Below are positions 21,428 to 31,577 of a stretch of 44,307 nt of DNA, piece after piece. Numbering within the stretch: position 1 is the first letter of the stretch; each line of letters begins with the position of its first letter. The stretch spans positions 1 through 44,307 of IMG/VR virus record IMGVR_UViG_3300017963_000107; one strand, written 5' to 3'. Under the pieces are notes generated by a model. It searched no databases and was not told where the DNA came from. It saw only the letters and a program-made list of their open reading frames with translations. A program made the position numbers and the translations under genes. Source of the DNA: a virus.

Positions 21428-22012
21428 TCAAACATCATATTCTATTTTTCTTTTTGATAAATCAAGATTTGTTGCACTTATTCTTTCAATTCTTTGACCT
21501 TCTTTTTTAGAGTTTATATACATTAAAATCTCGTCTATCTTATATATTATATTTATAAAAGCTTCTATAACATTGTTATGGTCTATTGCCTCCCTCTGTT
21601 TAAAATGAAGAACCTCTTTTCTTAAAGAATCAAAAGTTTCTAAAAATGTATCAAATGTTTTTACATTAACAAATTTTTGCTCAAGGTTATCAATTCTAAC
21701 TATTAAATTTTTCTCAAGCTTTTCTAACTCTTTTTTTATACTTTCTAACTCTTCCCTCTTGTTTCCTTCTTCTAATTCCTTTTTTAATTTTATAGCTTCC
21801 TCGTACTTTTCTTTATATTCTAATATCTTTTTTTCCTTCTCATTCTCCTTTTTTTTAAAAAATTTATTCAAAAATAAAAAAATAAAAAGAAAACATGAAA
21901 AAACAAAACATATTGCAGATATGACTTGCAAAGGCGTATATGAAAAGTTCAATACTTTTTCCATAGTGGTTACGTCGCTTGTAGCCACTACGTTCATTAA
22001 TTCTAAAAACAT
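21428..22012 (-). CDS. Membrane-anchored coiled-coil protein, 194 aa
   Basis: One hydrophobic segment at about residues 29-51 (VISAICFVFSCFLFIFLFL) is followed by a long Glu/Lys coiled coil (about 55-125) and a polar C-terminus. It could be a spanin-like or tail-associated factor, but there is no lipobox or partner gene to support it. Lies next to the holin-like gene. Confidence 0.65.
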   Translation of the reverse strand: MFLELMNVVATSDVTTMEKVLNFSYTPLQVISAICFVFSCFLFIFLFLNKFFKKKENEKEKKILEYKEKYEEAIKLKKELEEGNKREELESIKKELEKLEKNLIVRIDNLEQKFVNVKTFDTFLETFDSLRKEVLHFKQREAIDHNNVIEAFINIIYKIDEILMYINSKKEGQRIERISATNLDLSKRKIEYDV

Positions 22013-22019
22013 GTAATTA

Positions 22020-22346
22020 TTATTGAATTATTTCTTCAACTATAAAACCTTCCTCAGTGCAGTAATCAATAAAATGACTTTCTGTCTCAACAATACTTAA
22101 TTCAGCATTTTTATTAGCCAAGTCTCTAATCTTATTTATAACAGCGTCTTTATTGCCATTAAATTTGTCGGTATTTTTTATGCCTTCAAAATTCATAATC
22201 CACTTCTCCTCAGTAGGATGTTTCATTGGCTCCGCAATTGCAGTTGTGGTGTCTCCGGGCTTCCCTATTCCAATTATTGCGTTTGTTTCTTCAATTAAAG
22301 TATCAAATACAGACAAGTTTGTTGAAACTAAAAATTCTTTTATCAT
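22020..22346 (-). CDS. Hypothetical protein, 108 aa
   Basis: A 108-residue acidic protein, mixed alpha/beta, no recognised motif. It follows the lectin-like tail gene and may be an accessory of it. Function unknown. Confidence 0.65.
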   Translation of the reverse strand: MIKEFLVSTNLSVFDTLIEETNAIIGIGKPGDTTTAIAEPMKHPTEEKWIMNFEGIKNTDKFNGNKDAVINKIRDLANKNAELSIVETESHFIDYCTEEGFIVEEIIQ

Positions 22347-22367
22347 TTTTTTTATATAATTAAGTTA

Positions 22368-23189
22368 TTAAATACCATATTTTCTCATTAATCCATTACT
22401 TCCTTCTAATATTTTTCTTGGTGGCAATGCTAAGGAGCACGCGAAGTATTCTGTAGCCTTTCCTTCCATACCTTTTATATGTATTTGTGGTATAGCACAT
22501 TTAAAACCATCTGGTATAACAAAAGGATAATTAGGTACCAAAGAACCATTTTTGTATAAATATATGCTATCAATACCATCACAAACTATAGCCCACACAG
22601 TTGGGTCTCTAGCTTCAACAGAATCACCAAAGTTTGTATATTGCCCAATACCATCGCTTTTTGCTTGAAAATACAAACCAAAGTTTGCCAACTTAACACG
22701 GAATGTGTTATTATCTAATGTTGCACCACTCTTAGTTGATAATGGCTCATTTGCTGCGTTTTGTATTCCCTGCATATCCGTTACAAAAAAGAAAGTAGCT
22801 GGTGTTTCAACTCCAGGAGGCAAATCATAATTGAGCGATGTAAAATCAGTCCCAGCAAAACCAGTAAATAATCCAGCAGGATGCCCATTTATACCATCTA
22901 AAACATATTGCGGTTGATTAAGTGCAGTTGTCTGAACCAACTTTTTAGTATTGTCTGTTGCGTCAAATACTTCATTTATAAATAAATCTCCGGTATCTTG
23001 GAAAGTTGCTATTTCATTTTGGTCAACATCGTACGGAGTTTTGCCAAAAAAAGTCTGATGGGCATTGTCAATTGACCTTCTAAGTCTTACTACTTCCCTT
23101 GGGTCTCCACTTACTTGTTTTTGGTTAGGACTAGAGTTAAATAAAATTTTAGACTCTGGAACTAAATCTTGTAATGTGTATCTTTTCAT
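22368..23189 (-). CDS. Lectin-like tail or receptor-binding protein, 273 aa
   Basis: The C-terminal half shows V-W-A-I-V-C-D-G and Y-L-Y-K-N-G, then F-A-C-S-L-A-L-P-P-R-K-I-L-E-G-S and ends L-M-R-K-Y-G-I. This is the pattern of concanavalin A-like (LamG) jelly-roll domains in phage tail proteins, where a final A-L-x-x-x-x-I-x-x-x-x-G-x-L-x-x-K-Y-G-I is common. It may bind host surface sugars. N-terminus is unassigned. Part of the tail cluster 22368-27814. Confidence 0.65.
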   Translation of the reverse strand: MKRYTLQDLVPESKILFNSSPNQKQVSGDPREVVRLRRSIDNAHQTFFGKTPYDVDQNEIATFQDTGDLFINEVFDATDNTKKLVQTTALNQPQYVLDGINGHPAGLFTGFAGTDFTSLNYDLPPGVETPATFFFVTDMQGIQNAANEPLSTKSGATLDNNTFRVKLANFGLYFQAKSDGIGQYTNFGDSVEARDPTVWAIVCDGIDSIYLYKNGSLVPNYPFVIPDGFKCAIPQIHIKGMEGKATEYFACSLALPPRKILEGSNGLMRKYGI

Positions 23190-23197
23190 ATATTTAA

Positions 23198-23533
23198 TTA
23201 AAATGTTATATCTTTATCTAAACCCAAAGCTGTCAATTCTGCTATAGTAGTACAAGCTTTTATTGAAGCTTTTTGATTTTTGCATGTAGTTCTGTTTGTT
23301 GATACGTCAGTAGGAATATTTTCTAAATCATCAAACCAATCGCAATAAGTGCATTGCAAATATTCATTTCTTGAAGGATAATATTTGTCCTTTTCTTTTT
23401 GCAAATTAAAAGCGTCTATTTCTTGCTGAGTTGCGTCTCTGTACTTGCCACTCGCAACAAGTCTATCTCCAGCATGTCTACCATAGATTACTTTTTGAGT
23501 TGCAATTTCGTATAAATAACAAAAGTCAAACAT
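23198..23533 (-). CDS. Hypothetical tail-cluster protein, 111 aa
   Basis: A 111-residue protein with five cysteines (including Q-C-T-Y-C-D-W-F-D-D). It starts like a DUF4376- or tail-assembly-type protein, but no motif is decisive. It lies between the large fibre and the lectin-like protein, which suggests a fibre chaperone or fibre component. Confidence 0.6.
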   Translation of the reverse strand: MFDFCYLYEIATQKVIYGRHAGDRLVASGKYRDATQQEIDAFNLQKEKDKYYPSRNEYLQCTYCDWFDDLENIPTDVSTNRTTCKNQKASIKACTTIAELTALGLDKDITF

Positions 23534-23550
23534 ATATTTATATTATTATA

Positions 23551-26136
23551 TTAAATTTTTACTAAAGAACCTTGAATATTTTGCGTTGTCCAGTTAACAG
23601 AACTTGCGGAATTTCTCTCAACACAAATTATACTTGTATCATTTTTTTCTATTTCTATATCAGCGACTAAACCAATTTGCCTTCGTGAAGTTGAAGTATA
23701 ATCACTCTCAACTTTTGTGTTAGTAAAAACTTTAAAATGATTGCCAGTAGCTGTCGCAACAAAAGTTGATGTTATTTCAAAAGTAAGCGATGTAATATTA
23801 GAAATTGTATATCCTCCGTCGTTGTTCGGTGTATCTTCTATAACTACTCTATCACCATTAGAATATCCATGCGGTAAACTTGTTGTAACGGTGATTTGTC
23901 CACCTCCAGCATCTGCAAGCGAAACTATGGTATTATTTGAATTTCCACCTGCTATATAAAAATTAAAAGGTATATTGACACCGGAACTTGTAGTCCCAGT
24001 TATAAACAAAATTATTTGACCTTTTATTTCCTCATTCCCTAAATATTCAGAAGTTCCTGAGGAAGTTAAAGAAAATCTCTCAGAAAGTTGTTCAGTAAAT
24101 GACGCATTTATTCTTATAATCTCATTCTGATTTGTAATAGTTGATATATCACCTTGGTCAATTGCATTAGCATTTACTAAAGCAGTACTATCAGGAATAT
24201 TAACATTTCCTATACATTTTACACCGATGTCTGTCTGGTCTAAACTATCTTTGTTTGTAATTGTTGTCAAGTTTGCGCTTCCACCTCCAGTGTCTGAAAG
24301 CACGTCAACTCCCGCTGTGAAAGGTATACCATTTGTGCTAAACACTCTTATAGTTCCGGTTGCCTCTTCTGCGTTGGTATCTAAAGTAGCATCCCCACCT
24401 AGTGGGTCTGTGATATTCTCAGTAGGCTCAAATAAGCCCGCAGTTTCCATTGATACCGTGAGGACACTTGCTACATCCGATATAATTGTACCTTTTGCTC
24501 CACTAGTCTGTCCAGTGACTATTTGCCCAACGGTAAAAGGAGCTATTAATGAACTATATCCTAGCAAATAATTATTGTATTTTCTTGTTATTGCACCTTG
24601 TGCTCCACTTACACTTCCAGTAACTATCAAACCTTTTGTAAATGGAGTTGTCATTCCAGTATATGCTAAGTCGTTTACACCTTTGGCAAAAACATTTTCT
24701 TTGTTATCAACATTACATCCATTCAAAACGATATTGGGGTTGATAATATCCGGGTCAATATAAATAGCATATTCATTTGTTCCATTTTTAAAAGCAACAG
24801 ACGGAATGTTCACTCTTCCGGTATCTTCTCCGAAAATTAAACATTGTATATTACCAACTTGGTCGCTTCCTTCCAATGTTGATAAAGCAAAAGCAGTGTC
24901 AAAATTATTTATAAATTCAATTCCTTGTCTAAAACCTCTAATTTGTGAACCGTATATAATTCCTGTTGATTTTTCTATACTTCCGATATTCCCCCCGGCG
25001 GCTGCAACAAGAGCAACAAGTCCCTTTACAAAAATTGAGTCTCTTCCAGTACCTTTTAATTTTAAAATATTGGAGTTCGCAGTTGTTGATGCAAGAGTTG
25101 AGCTAATAAAGGTATAAATTTTCTCAAGCAAATTTGTGTCGGAAGTAATGCACTCTTGTCCTCCGAAAAATAATTGGCTATATAAAAACCTTGCGCCTGA
25201 GTTATTTCCTAAATCAATTTTATTGGCTAAATTAATTATAAAATTTTCAATATTTGCATCTAATATTACTTCATTAGTTTTTGTTATAGGATAATTTTGT
25301 GTTCCTCCGACATATCTTCCGTCAATTACAGGATTGTCAGGAAACTCACTACTTAAATTTACATATTTTGTATTTAATGAACTATTGCTTAGTTCCTTAG
25401 GAGTTCCGTTTGCGTCCATATAAAACAAACTGCCACCTACATTATAGAAATCACCTTGATTTATAGAAGTTGGTGCTACTCCATTTTTTATATTTAAGCT
25501 TGCGTTATTTGTTGTTGAGGCCGCCAAACTTAGAATAGCAGTCGGCAAATCATCGGAACCAATAGTTAGGAAGTTCTTTAAAAAGCTGTCTCCAACTGAA
25601 CTAATTCTTGAACCGACATTTCCCAAGTAATCTTTAACATCAAAAACCTGGTCATTGCCACCAACTAATGCATCAAAGTCTTGAGAGAATTCAACGTCTT
25701 TTGTTTCATCTCTTTGAACTAGTTTTGAAACTTGGTCAGATACTAATTCAGAAATTGATTTTACAATCCAATGCTTTCCGTCAACTAAGTCATCACTCCA
25801 AGTAATACTATCGCCAACTAAAAAAGATTGATCAGTATCTGTATAAAGTCCACCAGCGTCATCTGTAACATTTGTGCCTATTACATAACTATCGCCAGTT
25901 TCAACATCTGCCAACAAAGGGAAATCTGTATTTACATTTATAATTCCTTTCAATGCTAGAATACCAGTAGGATTTGTGCTTACTTTTAAATAAGTTGCTC
26001 CGTCCCACAAATACAATTCATTATTTGCTTTATCTATATAAATGATACTTTCCGAGCCATTTGTTGGGAATTCTGAAAAATCGTTATAAGCTTTAACACC
26101 TGTTATTCTCGCATTTCCAGCACCTTTTGTTATCAT
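23551..26136 (-). CDS. Large tail fibre or spike protein, 861 aa
   Basis: The N-terminus has G-x-x-x-Y-I-D-K-A-N-N-E-L-Y-L-W-D-G-A-T-Y, a common opening of phage fibre proteins. The middle is beta-rich. Two repeats near 490-570 have the form F-T-x-G-x-I-V-T-G-x-x-S-G-A-x-G-x-I, seen in many tail proteins. Composition is Asn/Ser/Thr/Gly-rich as in trimeric fibres. It is the longest protein in the window and the best candidate receptor-binding protein. Confidence 0.75.
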   Translation of the reverse strand: MITKGAGNARITGVKAYNDFSEFPTNGSESIIYIDKANNELYLWDGATYLKVSTNPTGILALKGIINVNTDFPLLADVETGDSYVIGTNVTDDAGGLYTDTDQSFLVGDSITWSDDLVDGKHWIVKSISELVSDQVSKLVQRDETKDVEFSQDFDALVGGNDQVFDVKDYLGNVGSRISSVGDSFLKNFLTIGSDDLPTAILSLAASTTNNASLNIKNGVAPTSINQGDFYNVGGSLFYMDANGTPKELSNSSLNTKYVNLSSEFPDNPVIDGRYVGGTQNYPITKTNEVILDANIENFIINLANKIDLGNNSGARFLYSQLFFGGQECITSDTNLLEKIYTFISSTLASTTANSNILKLKGTGRDSIFVKGLVALVAAAGGNIGSIEKSTGIIYGSQIRGFRQGIEFINNFDTAFALSTLEGSDQVGNIQCLIFGEDTGRVNIPSVAFKNGTNEYAIYIDPDIINPNIVLNGCNVDNKENVFAKGVNDLAYTGMTTPFTKGLIVTGSVSGAQGAITRKYNNYLLGYSSLIAPFTVGQIVTGQTSGAKGTIISDVASVLTVSMETAGLFEPTENITDPLGGDATLDTNAEEATGTIRVFSTNGIPFTAGVDVLSDTGGGSANLTTITNKDSLDQTDIGVKCIGNVNIPDSTALVNANAIDQGDISTITNQNEIIRINASFTEQLSERFSLTSSGTSEYLGNEEIKGQIILFITGTTSSGVNIPFNFYIAGGNSNNTIVSLADAGGGQITVTTSLPHGYSNGDRVVIEDTPNNDGGYTISNITSLTFEITSTFVATATGNHFKVFTNTKVESDYTSTSRRQIGLVADIEIEKNDTSIICVERNSASSVNWTTQNIQGSLVKI

Positions 26137-26138
26137 AT

Positions 26139-26432
26139 CTAAAATTCTAAATTAAGGTTGTCTAATTCTTCCTCAGGAGTATTGTCTATTTCATTATACT
26201 TTTTAATCTCTGGGGAATCTAAACTTGTATCTTTTTTTATTAATTTTTCTAATATCTTTTTATTTTTATTTTTTTTCACAATATCTTTTAATCTCAGTCT
26301 TTTTTCTTGTAATTCTTGAGATTCGTAACTTTTTGTTTCCTCCTTATTCAATTCTTCATAATCTTCACCCTGAGGACATCCAAATTTTTCTATTTCTTTA
26401 GTTTTTTTATTTCTTAACAAAATATATTTCAT
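26139..26432 (-). CDS. Hypothetical charged protein, 97 aa
   Basis: A 97-residue, lysine- and glutamate-rich protein predicted helical. It sits between the two large tail genes with 2-bp and 11-bp gaps. A fibre-assembly role is possible from position only. Confidence 0.65.
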   Translation of the reverse strand: MKYILLRNKKTKEIEKFGCPQGEDYEELNKEETKSYESQELQEKRLRLKDIVKKNKNKKILEKLIKKDTSLDSPEIKKYNEIDNTPEEELDNLNLEF

Positions 26433-26443
26433 ATAAACCTCAT

Positions 26444-27814
26444 TTAAATTAATCTATTATCAATATAACCTATAACCCAAATTTTATATCCTTCTACGCT
26501 TCCAGCCGAATCTCTTCTGTGTTGTATTTGTGCACTTGTATTAGTAAAAATATATTGTGGTGCCATATAATTTCTATCCGAAGTATCGCCTACATTTGCC
26601 GATGTAAACTCTAGTCCACTATCTTTTTCAGTTAAATACATCCTTCTATTTGCATCTATTGTAGTATCAATGAAAGTTTGCATATCAGCTCTTAATATAA
26701 TTCCTGTAGGAACTGGAATTACTAAATCTGTTGGCGTAGTTGGTGCTCCACCTCCACCATCGTACGCAAGTATTCCATCAGTTCCAAAGTATCTAATATG
26801 TACGCCAATTCCCTGTATTTCAAAACCATAAAATCTATATATGTCCCCGCTACTATCCGTTAAAACGCTTAGTATTCTTCTGTACGCATTTGCACTTTTT
26901 ATATCTCCTATAGATGGGTCTACATTTGTTGAAATATACCATTGAAAAGTATCATCACTCTTTAAATATCTCATTAAATGATACGTAGTATCAACCGCAA
27001 GAGCCCCTCCTAATAAAGTCTCAAGATTAAGTCCAGTTTCATCACTATCAAGATTTAATATAGTTTCACCATCCTTAGCTCCTACTTTTCCAGAGGTTAT
27101 ATCAACATTTGTATCTGGAGTTGCAACATTACTTGAAGGCACAAATCCATAACCCCAGTTTGGACTTAAATAATTTATACCTTGTGAATCTGTTGTTGAT
27201 TTAGGAACTATATTAAGAACAACAAAATCAACTCCATCGCAAGTAATGTCGTATCTTTGACCAGCTTTTAAATCTTCAGCTTCTACATCTGCCTTTGAGC
27301 CGTCTGCATCATATTTTTTTAATGGTTTTGATGGCAAATATGTAATAGTTGTTCCTTCTTCAAAAACTGCAAGAGTAGCAGGTGAGTCGTTATCAACATG
27401 AATTTCTAAAGCGAATAGTAAATCATTAGTGTACGATGTTATAGAAGGAACTGGTTTTATTTTATACGCTGAACTAGTTCCAGTTGTTATGCCCCAAAAT
27501 TGAGCTGGTCTAACATTAAAAGAATTAATATTGTATGTTATACTATCAACAGGGTCGTAAGTTCTTATCTCAACATCGTTTGAATCTGTTAAAATTGCTT
27601 TGTATTCATCTTTGCTTACTCCTAATATATCAATAAATCTGCCAAAAGAATCAGCAACAACTGGATTAGTATTGGCAATTGTAAGAGCCTCATCAGAAAA
27701 AGTTTCTTTAGGCGTTGAAGTTCCAGTTTCATAAAAATATAATTTGAAACCACTGCCTACATTCCCGTTATTGTCAAATGCCTGATACAAAGGACTTACT
27801 AATCTTGTTGCCAT
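26444..27814 (-). CDS. Tail spike or fibre protein with head-binding-type N-terminus, 456 aa
   Basis: Residues 10-85 (F-D-N-N-G-N-V-G-S-G-F-K-L-Y-F-Y-E-T-G-T, then N-P-V-V-A-D-S-F-G-R-F) match a widespread domain that starts phage tail proteins and attaches them to the virion. The remainder is beta-rich without a named domain. It overlaps the 27814 gene by one base. Confidence 0.75.
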   Translation of the reverse strand: MATRLVSPLYQAFDNNGNVGSGFKLYFYETGTSTPKETFSDEALTIANTNPVVADSFGRFIDILGVSKDEYKAILTDSNDVEIRTYDPVDSITYNINSFNVRPAQFWGITTGTSSAYKIKPVPSITSYTNDLLFALEIHVDNDSPATLAVFEEGTTITYLPSKPLKKYDADGSKADVEAEDLKAGQRYDITCDGVDFVVLNIVPKSTTDSQGINYLSPNWGYGFVPSSNVATPDTNVDITSGKVGAKDGETILNLDSDETGLNLETLLGGALAVDTTYHLMRYLKSDDTFQWYISTNVDPSIGDIKSANAYRRILSVLTDSSGDIYRFYGFEIQGIGVHIRYFGTDGILAYDGGGGAPTTPTDLVIPVPTGIILRADMQTFIDTTIDANRRMYLTEKDSGLEFTSANVGDTSDRNYMAPQYIFTNTSAQIQHRRDSAGSVEGYKIWVIGYIDNRLI

Positions 27815-30279
27815 TATTCGCTAACCTCTTGTAATTGTGTAGTTGCAACTCTTGTTGCGCCTCTCTCTATAGTATTAATTATATTATCCCAATTTATATC
27901 CTTTTGTTTTGAAATTTTCTTAAGTAAATCTCTACCTTCACTTGTTGTTAAATAATTAACAAAAAACTCTCTTTCTTTTGGATTTTCAGCAATTTTTTGG
28001 ACTAAATTTAAAACATTGTTTAAAAATGCGAACTTGCCTCCATGTAAAAAAGTTTTTCCTTCTGGAAGTCCATCAAATCTAACTCCCTTTTTAAGTTTGG
28101 TTCTGTCAGTTGCTTTGTCAAAAATATCGGCAAACCTTGCCAACCCTTCCTGCTCATTTTTGTCAAATAAAAGCTCAAGCCTTTTTGATTTTAATCCAGC
28201 TTCGGACCCTTTTCCGAATATTGTATCGCTGAAATTTGTACCTGCATCATTTGTTTTCTCAATTTGAGTTTCAAGATGTTTCCTTACAATCGCGTCAAAG
28301 TCTTCTGGTTTTGTATTTCTTTTTATTCTTGATATTTCTTCGTCTGTAATTGTTTTTTCAAAAAAGTTCTTTAGATTTCTTTTTACAGCATCAATATCAT
28401 TCTTCTCATAACTTCTTGCTATATTTCCTATACCTTTTTGTTTGTATAATTCTTGTAGCCCTTCCGTGTCCCCCTTCCAAGATTTAGTTGCCTGCTCGTA
28501 CTCTTTAGATGAGTTTTTTAATTTTGTTGATAACTCTTCGTATAATTTACCATATCTTGCTTGTTGCAAATCAGTAAAATCTTTTGACTTTTTAAATAAA
28601 TATTCTTTCGCTTGATGTAAAACTAATAGAGAATTATCAGGGTATCCTTCTAAACTTCCGAACGTCTCTTTACCAAAACGCTTACTTTCCTGTTTAGCTT
28701 TTTTTATTGCTTCTTTTATAGCTGGAATTTTCAAAAATGGGTCTTCTTTCTCTACAGCAGTCTTTATTTTTCTTTTTGAATACTGTTCTATGTCGGATTT
28801 TTTCGAAATTCCTAATTCGTCAAGAAGTTGCTGGCTGTCATTTATATATTCCATATCGCCCATATAACCTCTATCTTCTAGTTTAAATATGCTTTTAGTA
28901 GCGAAGTCATCATTAAGATAATCAAGAAATACACTCGCGTCCGGCCTTTCATCTCCAGGTATATATCCCTCTTCCCAAGCAGATAAAGCCATATCATCTA
29001 TAGATTTCCCAGTTTTGTGGTTTACAATTCCAGGGCGTGTCCTATTTGTTATATCGCTACTTTTCAGCTCACCACTGAAAGCTGGAAGTGTTGTATCTAT
29101 CCCTCCTTTTTCTTTTACGAATTGTGTTAAGTTTTTAGGCTTAGGTGGCGGATGTTTTACTGAGTTGAGCATGCCCTCTAAATCTTTTTGGTTTAAGCCA
29201 TATGGTATTTGTTCTACATCAGAAGAAAAGGCTTTTAAATAAAGTGGCTTCGCCTTGGATGTCCTTATATCTTTTTGTCTTTTTATGGCCTCAACTGCAT
29301 TTTCTCCTATAATATTCGCAGCCTCATCATCTGTTATTTTTCTTTTGGAAACAAGGTCTAGAACTTCATCTTTAGCACCTATGGCGTATTTGTTTAGATT
29401 ATTTGTATAGTTATCTATAGTATCTATTGTAGCTTTTTCATAGACTTTTTTTGGTAGTGTAGAAACTAAATTAGAACGTTGATCTAAAACATCTATTAAG
29501 TTTAATCCTTCAATATCCATTTTATCAAGTGTTTCCTTAATGTCTACACCTTCCTTTTTTAAAGTTTGTTTTATTTTATTAGCAGTAAACTTTTCTTTAT
29601 TAGTAAATTTTGAAATTGGCTTTTTTGCTAATTCTGCTGTTTTCTTTACAGCTTTCCCAGTGCCATACAAAGCTCCTCCAAAAGCTCCGCCAGCTACAGC
29701 ACCTATTGCAGCATCCTTAGCAGTCTGTGGAATATTAGTTAAATCTTCTCCGTACCCAACACCAGTAATTGCTCCCTCAATTGCACCTCCTCCGACAAGT
29801 CCCTTTACTCCTCCACCTAAAGTTTTAGATATTTTCATTCCGACAGGACTAGCTATGGCTCCTCCTATCTCTCCAAGAAGAGAGGTTTTTGGGTACTCTT
29901 CTTCGTAGAACTGCTCCTGTTGACCCCTTATATCTTTTGAAGCTTCTACTAATTCAGAATATGGTATATCTGCCGTAGCCTCTCCGCCCATCAACTTAGC
30001 GGCGCCTGCACTTATATAAGGCAGTACTTTTTCGCTGAAACCAAGAGTTGCTCCTTTTAAAGCAGCTTGCCCGAATGCTCCTACTTGAGCTGGTATTTTT
30101 TCTTGTTTAGAAATTATGTCTCCTGGTTTGTATAAACCTTCATATTTTTTTGCAACATCCAAATTCTCTTTTTTGTCTAAAACAAAACCTGGTGGCAATG
30201 GCGGTATATTTTCCATTAAATTTTGATTGTCAAGAGTGTATCCTTCTGGTAATGGTGGTATTTTCATAGCTTTTGCCAT
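27814..30279 (-). CDS. Large ejection (internal virion) protein, gp16-like position, 821 aa
   Basis: The N-terminus repeats I-P-P-L-P-x-G-(Y/F) and a glycine/alanine-rich membrane-like region covers about 130-215. The rest is a long charged helical body with coiled coils. Size and place, after two other ejection-type genes, correspond to P22 gp16, which enters the cell with the DNA and helps it cross the membrane. No catalytic motif is visible. Assignment is by context and composition. Confidence 0.65.
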   Translation of the reverse strand: MAKAMKIPPLPEGYTLDNQNLMENIPPLPPGFVLDKKENLDVAKKYEGLYKPGDIISKQEKIPAQVGAFGQAALKGATLGFSEKVLPYISAGAAKLMGGEATADIPYSELVEASKDIRGQQEQFYEEEYPKTSLLGEIGGAIASPVGMKISKTLGGGVKGLVGGGAIEGAITGVGYGEDLTNIPQTAKDAAIGAVAGGAFGGALYGTGKAVKKTAELAKKPISKFTNKEKFTANKIKQTLKKEGVDIKETLDKMDIEGLNLIDVLDQRSNLVSTLPKKVYEKATIDTIDNYTNNLNKYAIGAKDEVLDLVSKRKITDDEAANIIGENAVEAIKRQKDIRTSKAKPLYLKAFSSDVEQIPYGLNQKDLEGMLNSVKHPPPKPKNLTQFVKEKGGIDTTLPAFSGELKSSDITNRTRPGIVNHKTGKSIDDMALSAWEEGYIPGDERPDASVFLDYLNDDFATKSIFKLEDRGYMGDMEYINDSQQLLDELGISKKSDIEQYSKRKIKTAVEKEDPFLKIPAIKEAIKKAKQESKRFGKETFGSLEGYPDNSLLVLHQAKEYLFKKSKDFTDLQQARYGKLYEELSTKLKNSSKEYEQATKSWKGDTEGLQELYKQKGIGNIARSYEKNDIDAVKRNLKNFFEKTITDEEISRIKRNTKPEDFDAIVRKHLETQIEKTNDAGTNFSDTIFGKGSEAGLKSKRLELLFDKNEQEGLARFADIFDKATDRTKLKKGVRFDGLPEGKTFLHGGKFAFLNNVLNLVQKIAENPKEREFFVNYLTTSEGRDLLKKISKQKDINWDNIINTIERGATRVATTQLQEVSE

Positions 30280-31562
30280 TTTCCACCTCTTAAAATCATT
30301 TTATCCCCATTCGCGTTTGTTATAGTTATACCTTCGGAGTATTCTTGTTTATTTGTTTTTCCTTTAAAAATATTTTTATATTCTTCCTTCTCTTCTTTTG
30401 AAAATAGCGGATTTTCTTTTATAAATTTTCGTTTTGCTTTTTCTAAGCCAACATATGTACCGCTTTCTTCTATATAATTATTTTCAAAAGTGTACATTTC
30501 TAAGCTTCTTCTATATTCATCTTCTAAAATCTTAGCTAAAGCAATATTCTGTTCTCTAGTTAAATTTTTTCTTGGTACAGATTCTTTCAAGAATTTTAAA
30601 TCTGAATCTGACATAGTGCCCTCCCCTGGAGTTCTTGCCTCCTTAGCCATTCTATTAGATAAAGATTCAACTATTGCTTCTTGGCTAAGACCTTTTACAT
30701 CTATTCCAACAGATGAGGCTATAACCTTCATCTTTTGTATTGCTCCTGCCCCAGCTCCTACATAAACATCTGGATCAGATACAGCTTCTGTAAAATCTTC
30801 CAATCTTGACAATTGTTCTCTTGACTTCTCAGCTTTTACTATATTTGCATCTATACGTTTTGCAGCAAGTTTACCCATTTCTTTTTCAAATTCAGGCTGT
30901 CCGAATCCTGCAATGTCTACTTTTGTTATTGGTCCCTTTTCTCTTGTTTCAGATTCAATAATTTGGTCAAATTCATTTTGTGTTATTCTTCCAGCCTGTA
31001 AATCTTGACGAGCTTGACCAATTTTAGTGTACGACTTTTGATGTCCAGCTGTCTCTCTCACCAATCCAGATTGTGAAACTAAAGCTTGCAACATCGGCTC
31101 AACTTCCGGTGAATATTCAGGCGGAAAATCAGATGTATCTAAACCAAGTTCCTCTGCTTTTTTTAAACTAGCTTTGTAAATCAATGGTTTTTGTTGATGG
31201 TCTGCTGTAATAACTGAATTTGCTAATCTTCCTCCTATTTGTAACTCTCTTTGTTGCTCAGCTAATTGAGCTTGAGACTCTACTTGTTGTTGCATTTGTT
31301 GTTGCTTGTACACACCCATCAATCCCTGAGCAGTTTGTGGGTCAAGTCCATATGATTGGGATATTAAACCTAGTTGTTCATCCTGGGGAGTTTCATAAAA
31401 CTGGCCGGCTAATTGTCTTGCTTGTTGCTGTCTAGCTTGCTCTTCCTGCTGAGCTAATAAACCTTGGCGTTGTTGTGCTATGCTAAGACCTTGTTGTAAG
31501 CCTGTAGCATATTTCCCAGTTACGTCGACATTTTGATATGGATTTAATAAAATTCTATTCAT
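30264..31562 (-). CDS. Ejection protein, gp20-like, 432 aa
   Basis: The protein has a Gln/Ala-rich coiled N-terminal half (Q-Q-R-Q-G-L-L-A-Q-Q-E-E-Q-A-R-Q and similar) and a charged helical C-terminal half. This composition is typical of P22 gp20-like DNA-transfer proteins. It overlaps the 30279 gene by 16 bp. Confidence 0.65.
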   Translation of the reverse strand: MNRILLNPYQNVDVTGKYATGLQQGLSIAQQRQGLLAQQEEQARQQQARQLAGQFYETPQDEQLGLISQSYGLDPQTAQGLMGVYKQQQMQQQVESQAQLAEQQRELQIGGRLANSVITADHQQKPLIYKASLKKAEELGLDTSDFPPEYSPEVEPMLQALVSQSGLVRETAGHQKSYTKIGQARQDLQAGRITQNEFDQIIESETREKGPITKVDIAGFGQPEFEKEMGKLAAKRIDANIVKAEKSREQLSRLEDFTEAVSDPDVYVGAGAGAIQKMKVIASSVGIDVKGLSQEAIVESLSNRMAKEARTPGEGTMSDSDLKFLKESVPRKNLTREQNIALAKILEDEYRRSLEMYTFENNYIEESGTYVGLEKAKRKFIKENPLFSKEEKEEYKNIFKGKTNKQEYSEGITITNANGDKMILRGGKWQKL

Positions 31563-31577
31563 ATAAATAATTTATTG